64,000 nucleotides of DNA from NCBI GenBank assembly GCA_030345135.1, contig CP128386.1, positions 4,160,667 through 4,224,666 on the forward strand, in the 5' to 3' direction. The translations under genes and the position numbers were made by a program. This DNA is from Chitinophagaceae bacterium DXS (GTDB lineage: Bacteria > Bacteroidota > Bacteroidia > Chitinophagales > Chitinophagaceae). The notes under the pieces were generated by a model. It was given only the letters and a program-made list of their open reading frames with translations. It was not told the DNA's origin and did not search any database. Numbering within the stretch: the first letter of the stretch is position 1; each line of letters starts with the position of its first letter. Below, piece after piece: positions 59,582 through 64,000 of this stretch.

Positions 59582-60507
59582 TTTCTGTCTTCTTCTTTTT
59601 ACTGTTTGCGGGCATTGCAATTGCATACGCGCTGAAGAAAACTGTTCCTGCTAAAACCGGAAACGCTCTTTTAGGGGTCCGTTTATATAAAACTATTGGG
59701 ATAGCTGTTCTCGGGCTAATAATTGCCTTTATTCAGCCATTCGTATTGGAAAGAGTGGATGCCGGTCACGTGGGCATTAAGGTTAACCTTACAGGTGACA
59801 ATCGTGGTGTTAGCAAATTTGAATACAAAACCGGGTGGGTTATTTACAATACCTGGGTAAGCAAGTTGTATGAATTCCCAACGTTTCAGCAACATATTGA
59901 TTACCCCGAACAACAGGTGATCACCAAAGGTGGATTTAGTGCCACGATTAAGCCATCTTTCAACTATGCGCTTAAGCCGGGTGAAGTTGGCGACATGTTT
60001 CAGAACCTGCGTCTTGATGTAAGGAGCATTGAGCAACAATGGCTGCAAACGGCCATCGTCGGCACCGTTAACGACGTTGCAAACAAGTGGGCGGTAGATG
60101 ATATTTTCAATCAGCGCGAAAAATTTGAAAGCGATATTGTTACTGAAGCCAACCACAGGGTTTCAAAATGGTTCACTATCTCACAGCTTAGAACAAATAT
60201 AACTCCGCCGCAGGCACTGCAACAATCCATCGAAGCAAAAACAAAGGCCATCCAGGAAGTTCAGGTTGCCGAAAACCAGCGTTTGGTTGCCATTGCCGAA
60301 GGTGAAAGAAAAGTGGCGCAGGCCCGTGCTGATAGTGCTGCCCAGGTAATCCAGGCTGCGGGTGAGGCTGAAGCCATTCGAAGAAAACAGGTTTCCCTAA
60401 GTGCCAATTATATTGAATACATGAAAATTCAAAAATGGGATGGTAAGTTGCCGCAAGTGCAAAGTGGCAACGGAGGTGTATTGCTGCAGATGCCGAAACC
60501 GGAGTAA
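59578..60507 (+). CDS. SPFH/Band 7 (prohibitin-like) membrane protein
   Basis: A 309-residue protein with two N-terminal membrane helices (about 2-18 and 38-57). The SPFH domain starts at RVDAGHVGIKVNL (about 60-75) and holds FEYKTGWVIYNTWVSKLYEFPT. It is followed by a long Glu/Ala-rich coiled coil (about 220-290, AKTKAIQEVQVAENQRLVAIAEGERKVAQARADSA). Prohibitin-like proteins form large membrane rings that organise lipid microdomains and regulate proteases such as FtsH. No NfeD or protease gene is adjacent. It is translationally coupled to a 58-residue membrane protein. Confidence 0.93.
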   Translation: MISVFFFLLFAGIAIAYALKKTVPAKTGNALLGVRLYKTIGIAVLGLIIAFIQPFVLERVDAGHVGIKVNLTGDNRGVSKFEYKTGWVIYNTWVSKLYEFPTFQQHIDYPEQQVITKGGFSATIKPSFNYALKPGEVGDMFQNLRLDVRSIEQQWLQTAIVGTVNDVANKWAVDDIFNQREKFESDIVTEANHRVSKWFTISQLRTNITPPQALQQSIEAKTKAIQEVQVAENQRLVAIAEGERKVAQARADSAAQVIQAAGEAEAIRRKQVSLSANYIEYMKIQKWDGKLPQVQSGNGGVLLQMPKPE

Positions 60508-60641
60508 CTTAATATGAAAATTTGGCACCGTGTTTTAAAAAGACTTGCCGCAATGTGAGCATTAATTAAACCGGAGAGCATATTTAAATCTGATGTTACT
60601 TCGCTCTACGTATAATTAGAATATAATCTAATTACAAATCT

Positions 60642-60977
60642 TTACATTCCGTCCTTAATGTTTTCTATGATTTTTTTAAGTGTTCTGTTATCGATGTTAT
60701 CGAATTCGGCCTTATCATAAATTGTAAGTAAATAAACTTCTTTATTTTCTGTGACCAGGTAGGTGATAACCCGAGCGCCACCGCTTTTACCCTTGGCCTT
60801 ACTTCTTATGGCAACCCGAATTTTGTAAACGTCATTTCCTAACGACGTACCTGTCCTTGGATATAATGACAATGTATCAGCTAGATAATACAATTCGTCT
60901 TTTAAGGATGGGTATTTTTTGATAAGCCGTTTGGCTTCTTTTCTAAATTTGTCAATTAGGACAACCTTATAGTTCAT
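60642..60977 (-). CDS. RelE/ParE-superfamily toxin
   Basis: A 111-residue basic protein beginning YKVVLIDKFRKEAKRLIKKYPSL, with the RelE-fold core GNDVYKIRVAIRSKAKGKSGGARVITYLV near 48-75 and VYLLTIYDKAEFDNI near 82-96. The Arg/Lys-rich centre and YDKAEFDNI close to the C-terminus match type II mRNA interferases. Its ATG overlaps the end of the antitoxin gene by 11 nt (60967-60977), so it is the second gene of a typical antitoxin-toxin operon. The toxin's target site cannot be told from sequence. Confidence 0.88.
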   Translation of the reverse strand: MNYKVVLIDKFRKEAKRLIKKYPSLKDELYYLADTLSLYPRTGTSLGNDVYKIRVAIRSKAKGKSGGARVITYLVTENKEVYLLTIYDKAEFDNIDNRTLKKIIENIKDGM

Positions 60978-61185
60978 TCAGAAATTCCTTGAGAGTTTGT
61001 TTTTTACTCCTTGTCCTTTTAAGGAGTGCCACTTCCTCAAACGCCTCTTTCAAATCAGATCTTATTTTAAGTGTTTGCTCGTATTTTCTTAACCTTAAAA
61101 GAAGTTTTTCCCACTCCACCAAAGGTAGCTTTACCGCATTAGGATTGCCCTTATTGTCTTTTAAGTATTCAACAGAGATTTTCAT
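60967..61185 (-). CDS. antitoxin of the RelE-type module
   Basis: A 72-residue protein, first gene of the toxin-antitoxin pair. Starts MKISVEYLKDNKGNPNAVKLPLVEWEKL, a short N-terminal part resembling the DUF2683/Phd-like class of small antitoxins in Bacteroidota. A charged helix (LRKYEQTLKIRSDLKEAFEEVALLKR) follows, and the C-terminus ends KKQTLKEFLNEL. The -7 box TACATTTG on the minus strand (61190-61197) ends 4 nt before the ATG. No separate helix-turn-helix is evident, so DNA binding, if any, would be by a ribbon-helix-helix-like or Phd-like N-terminus. Confidence 0.8.
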   Translation of the reverse strand: MKISVEYLKDNKGNPNAVKLPLVEWEKLLLRLRKYEQTLKIRSDLKEAFEEVALLKRTRSKKQTLKEFLNEL

Positions 61186-61189
61186 AATT

Positions 61190-61197
61190 CAAATGTA
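61190..61197 (-). promoter_or_regulatory. -7 box of the toxin-antitoxin operon
   Basis: TACATTTG on the minus strand, 4 nt before the antitoxin ATG at 61185; the mRNA would be leaderless or nearly so. Confidence 0.45.
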
Positions 61198-61282
61198 ATT
61201 TTTTTTACAACAAATGAGACACAGAAAATACGAGAATGTTACACCTAAACAAGATCTGATTTTTCGCGACGATCCTTTTCCC

Positions 61283-61984
61283 TTACTCAAACCTGCTCCA
61301 CTCCTCTTTTATCTTATCGCCTTTTGAGCTTTGACCGCTGTGTTCCCATTTTGTGCCATCCACTTTTGCGTCAAAAGTCAGGTTCATGCCTACTTTTGAG
61401 CTATCACGGGAGAAGAATTCTATTGTTTCCGTGTATTTGCCGTCTTTGAGTATGTAGGTTCCGCCGCCAGTTCCAAAAAATTCACCGGTAGATGTGTTCA
61501 TTGCTATCCACTGAAAGCGTGTGCCGGATAAGATCTTAATTGTCTTTCTTGGACCATCTTCAATTACCTGCATAGAGCCATTGTTGTCTCTTGCACTGAT
61601 GCGCCATGCTCCTGCCAAGACTTCATTGCCGCCATCAAGGTTGGTGAATGTTATATCGTTGCCGTTGAAATTAACGGTGAGTTCATTATTGTCTGATGAA
61701 AAAGTATTCGTTTCAGTCTTGCCAACCTTAGATTGATCGACTGTATTAAATTTTATAGTAGAAGCACTGGTATTTCCACTTACAATGTATGTTCCGCCCC
61801 ATGAAGAGATAAACTTTTTATTATCCTTATCAAATACGGTGTAGGTAAAATAACCCGGGGTTAATAAAAGAACATGCTCGGTTGATCCGTCTTTTTTAAC
61901 CCATGCGCTGTAATCCTGCGCGAAGAGTTGTCCTGTAAAGCACATGCAAATAAAGAGAAACAGAGCGGTGGTAAATTTCTTCAT
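61283..61984 (-). CDS. exported protein with internal duplication, function unknown
   Basis: A 233-residue protein with a clear signal peptide (MKKFTTALFLFICMCFTGQLFAQ, cleaved after Gln23). The mature part contains two related halves. GGTYIVSGNTSASTIKFNTVDQSKVG near 65-90 and GGGTYILKDGKYTETIEFFSRDSSKVG near 170-196 share the GGTY...TI.F...D.SKVG pattern, each followed by LT(V/F)..(N/D). A middle AGAWRISARDNNG resembles lipocalin-like or DUF4488-type beta-barrel starts. Likely periplasmic. No enzymatic residues recognised. Confidence 0.75.
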   Translation of the reverse strand: MKKFTTALFLFICMCFTGQLFAQDYSAWVKKDGSTEHVLLLTPGYFTYTVFDKDNKKFISSWGGTYIVSGNTSASTIKFNTVDQSKVGKTETNTFSSDNNELTVNFNGNDITFTNLDGGNEVLAGAWRISARDNNGSMQVIEDGPRKTIKILSGTRFQWIAMNTSTGEFFGTGGGTYILKDGKYTETIEFFSRDSSKVGMNLTFDAKVDGTKWEHSGQSSKGDKIKEEWSRFE

Positions 61985-62542
61985 ACAACAAGTTTTTTTG
62001 GTGAGTCTTAAAGTTCAGGAATATTGATGAGTAAAGCAAGTTAATTGATTAGGAGCTTAGAGCCTAAAGCCCAAAGCGTAAAACTATGCTCCGACGCACA
62101 ATTAAACAATAGCCACAAAGACACAAAAACTAAAAGGAGCACAAAGAAAAAGAAATTGCCACTGAAGCACAGAAGCCCAGAATTTTTACCACGGAGTAGT
62201 GCAGAGTTTCTTCACGGAATACACAGAGTTAGATACGACACGCTCGCAATTTTTTATCATACGAAAGAAGCTTAAAGCGTAAAGCCTAAAGCTTAAAACT
62301 ATTCCCCGACGCACAATTAAACAATAGCCACAAAGACATGAAGACTGAAAGAAGCACAACGAAAAAGAAATAGCCACTGAAGCACAAAATTTTTACCACA
62401 GAGTAGCGCGGAGTTTTTTCACGGAATACACAGAGTTAGATACAACACGCTCGCAACCTTTCATCATTCGCTCAAATAAACGTACAACGTATAACTTACA
62501 ACGTAAAACCCAGTTTTAGGCTTTGCGCTTTAGGCTTTAAGC
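61985..62542. repeat. 215-bp degenerate tandem duplication of repeat words
   Basis: No gene. Copy 1 (62054-62268) and copy 2 (62269-62470) each run through the same series: AAGCCTAAAGC words, CGACGCACAATTAAACAATAG, CCACAAAGACA words, GCCACTGAAGCACA, TTTTTACCACGGAGTAG, CACGGAATACACAGAG, and ACACGCTCGCAA. They are followed by ACGTACAACGTATAAC words (62470-62509) and an inverted TTTAGGCTTTGCGCTTTAGGC block at 62512-62545. Confidence 0.8.
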
Positions 62543-63997
62543 TTATTTCACCACCAACGTTGATATCGAATGTGGCAGACAGCTTGTTGCGGCGGCGCTG
62601 CCGTTGATCCATAAATGATAAGGTTGTTCTTTATCTGTACGGTTCATAACTACTACAACAATACTGCCGTCGGTGTTGCGGAATGCAGTAGTCTCCAATA
62701 CATCTCTGCTTGAAGCAGTGCTGATGCGTCTGGCACCAGGACGTATAAATTTTGAGAAATGGCCAATGTAGTAGAAGGCATTCGTATAAATCAATTCACC
62801 GGTTTGCGTGTTTGCATGCACGGGTGCAAAACAAAAGTTTCCAACATGATTAGGACCACCCTTTTCATCGAGCAAGATGTTCCAATCTGTCCACGCAGTT
62901 GTTCCGCTGTTAAAATCATTGATCATGGAGTTGCCGTACTTTTCGCCCAGACTCCAGTTGAGTACACTATCCAGGTCGAATTTTTCCTTACAGCCTTCCG
63001 TAAAGATCAGGTTCTTACCCGGGAAGGCTTGTTCTACCATCTTTACATTGGCGAATTGCATGCCGCTGCCGGTCCATGTTTCGTACCAGTGGAAACCAAT
63101 TCCCCACACATATTTTGCAGCCGCCGGATCACCGAGTATTACGCTTGCACGTTGATAAACCAGGTCCCTGTTATGATCCCACGCGATCAATTTTTTATTA
63201 CCCATGCCGTTCTTTTGTAAAGTTGGTCCGAGGTACCCTTTTATAAAATCCCTTTCATCTTCTGCGGTATAAATACACGATTCCCATTTTTGCTTTGCCA
63301 TGGGCTCATTCTGCACACTCAAGCCCCAAACGGGTATTCCCTTAGCTTCATAAGTCCTGATAAACTTTACATAATAATTAGCCCATGCCTGTCTGAATTC
63401 AGGTTTTAATTTGCCGCCTTGCACAAGGCTGTTATTGTCTTTCATCCAGGCCGGAGGGGTCCATGGACTTACAAACAAAGTAAGTTTACCACCTGCCGCG
63501 GCAATCGCCTGTTTGATGAGAGGGATACGATACTTTTCATCATGAGCAACACTAAAGGTTTTGAGACCGGCATCATTATCCTCAACATACGTATAACTAT
63601 CACTTGAAAAATCGCAGCTTTGAATGTTCGTACGACCTAATGTATAACCAATTCCTTTTTCGCGATCGTAGTATGCCGTAAGCAATTCTTTTTGTTTATC
63701 TGCCGGCAGTTTTGCAAATACTTCAGCGGATGCATCCGTGATTGCTCCTCCGATACCAATAAATGATTGAAATGATTTTGCAGGATCAACAAAAACACAT
63801 GGCTCAGTTTCCAGCGGTTGAGGCATAGCTGTAAAGGACGCAGTTCCATTCGGAGAGATCCGAAACCGGGTATTTTCAGCAGTCGTAAAAATGGAAATCG
63901 TTTTCCCCTCAAATTTTACATTTCCTGAAGATTGAATTTGGGCATTTAAGGTAAAGACTGAAGCAATACCCATTAAAGTCAGCAGACCCGTTTTCAT
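62543..63997 (-). CDS. secreted GH30 glycoside hydrolase
   Basis: Exported glycosidase of 484 residues with signal peptide MKTGLLTLMGIASVFTLNAQ. The (beta/alpha)8 core carries GIGGAITDASAEVFAKL near 80-96 and SPWTPPAWMK near 177-186. The acid/base Glu231 lies in SVQNEP and the nucleophile Glu334 in LIFTEGC. A C-terminal beta-sandwich (GARRIS, FRNTDGSIVVVVMN) completes the two-domain GH30 plan. Members include glucosylceramidase-type enzymes and beta-1,6-glucanases, beta-xylosidases or fucosidases; subfamily and substrate cannot be fixed by eye. The start codon lies three bases from the window edge, so upstream neighbours are unseen. Confidence 0.95.
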   Translation of the reverse strand: MKTGLLTLMGIASVFTLNAQIQSSGNVKFEGKTISIFTTAENTRFRISPNGTASFTAMPQPLETEPCVFVDPAKSFQSFIGIGGAITDASAEVFAKLPADKQKELLTAYYDREKGIGYTLGRTNIQSCDFSSDSYTYVEDNDAGLKTFSVAHDEKYRIPLIKQAIAAAGGKLTLFVSPWTPPAWMKDNNSLVQGGKLKPEFRQAWANYYVKFIRTYEAKGIPVWGLSVQNEPMAKQKWESCIYTAEDERDFIKGYLGPTLQKNGMGNKKLIAWDHNRDLVYQRASVILGDPAAAKYVWGIGFHWYETWTGSGMQFANVKMVEQAFPGKNLIFTEGCKEKFDLDSVLNWSLGEKYGNSMINDFNSGTTAWTDWNILLDEKGGPNHVGNFCFAPVHANTQTGELIYTNAFYYIGHFSKFIRPGARRISTASSRDVLETTAFRNTDGSIVVVVMNRTDKEQPYHLWINGSAAATSCLPHSISTLVVK

Positions 63998-64000
63998 AAT

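Noticed and set aside
7524-63997. GH29 and GH30 genes as part of one polysaccharide utilisation locus
   Set aside because: They are 54 kb apart, each single, with no SusC/SusD or sensor genes nearby.

Overview
The window looks like chromosomal DNA of a Bacteroidota bacterium, most likely of the Chitinophagaceae group. The evidence is promoters of the TTTG-N19-TAnnTTTG type, near absence of Shine-Dalgarno sites, a GldA-type gliding ABC ATPase, a fused E1 alpha/beta oxo-acid dehydrogenase, LytTR and PAS regulators of the Bacteroidota kind, a Rho factor with a long charged insertion, and GH29 and GH30 secreted glycosidases. There are no rRNA genes, prophage blocks or CRISPR arrays. Most genes are housekeeping or metabolic, arranged singly or in short operons.

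Layout. 1-4.3 kb: partial LytTR response regulator, zinc-ribbon protein, 1-Cys peroxiredoxin, hairpin-rich spacer, sulfide:quinone-reductase-like flavoprotein. 4.3-12.7 kb: SGNH esterase, tRNA-Ser, TatD, polysaccharide deacetylase, GH29 fucosidase, gltX, membrane glycosyltransferase. 12.9-17 kb: B12-binding mutase subunit, then a three-gene operon of circularly permuted ATP-grasp, alpha-E and transglutaminase proteins. 17.4-33.9 kb: TRIC channel, crotonase, XRE regulator, GT9, RecQ, kdsD-manC, cdsA-psd, a UPF1-like helicase, a PIF1-HRDC helicase, SSB. 34-42.7 kb: accessory region with several unknown genes, an orphan HigA-like regulator, a GlxA regulator, DUF899, a PAS protein lacking its output domain, and tRNA-Phe. 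42.8-53 kb: DUF3050, asnS, rho, PfkB kinase, M13 peptidase, asd. 53.7-64 kb: DUF2461, NUMOD4/HNH, gldA, glk, E1 dehydrogenase, an SPFH protein with a coupled 58-residue membrane protein, a RelE-type toxin-antitoxin pair, and GH30.

Two observations stand out. First, the leader of asd carries what looks like a complete transcription attenuator. It has a promoter, a 21-codon peptide whose early codons are rich in Thr, Lys and Met (end products of the Asd pathway), a strong terminator, and a 9-bp competing antiterminator. Second, the intergenic spacers are mosaics of many unrelated word-like repeat families (8-30 nt units). The same families recur up to tens of kilobases apart and often appear in inverted pairs bracketing a spacer. 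One such pair, about 65 nt per arm, brackets an XRE regulator gene.

Several genes have the -7 box only 4-6 nt upstream of the start codon, which predicts leaderless mRNAs. Genes too short for routine calling are also described: a 37-residue protein, the 58-residue membrane protein, and the asd leader peptide.
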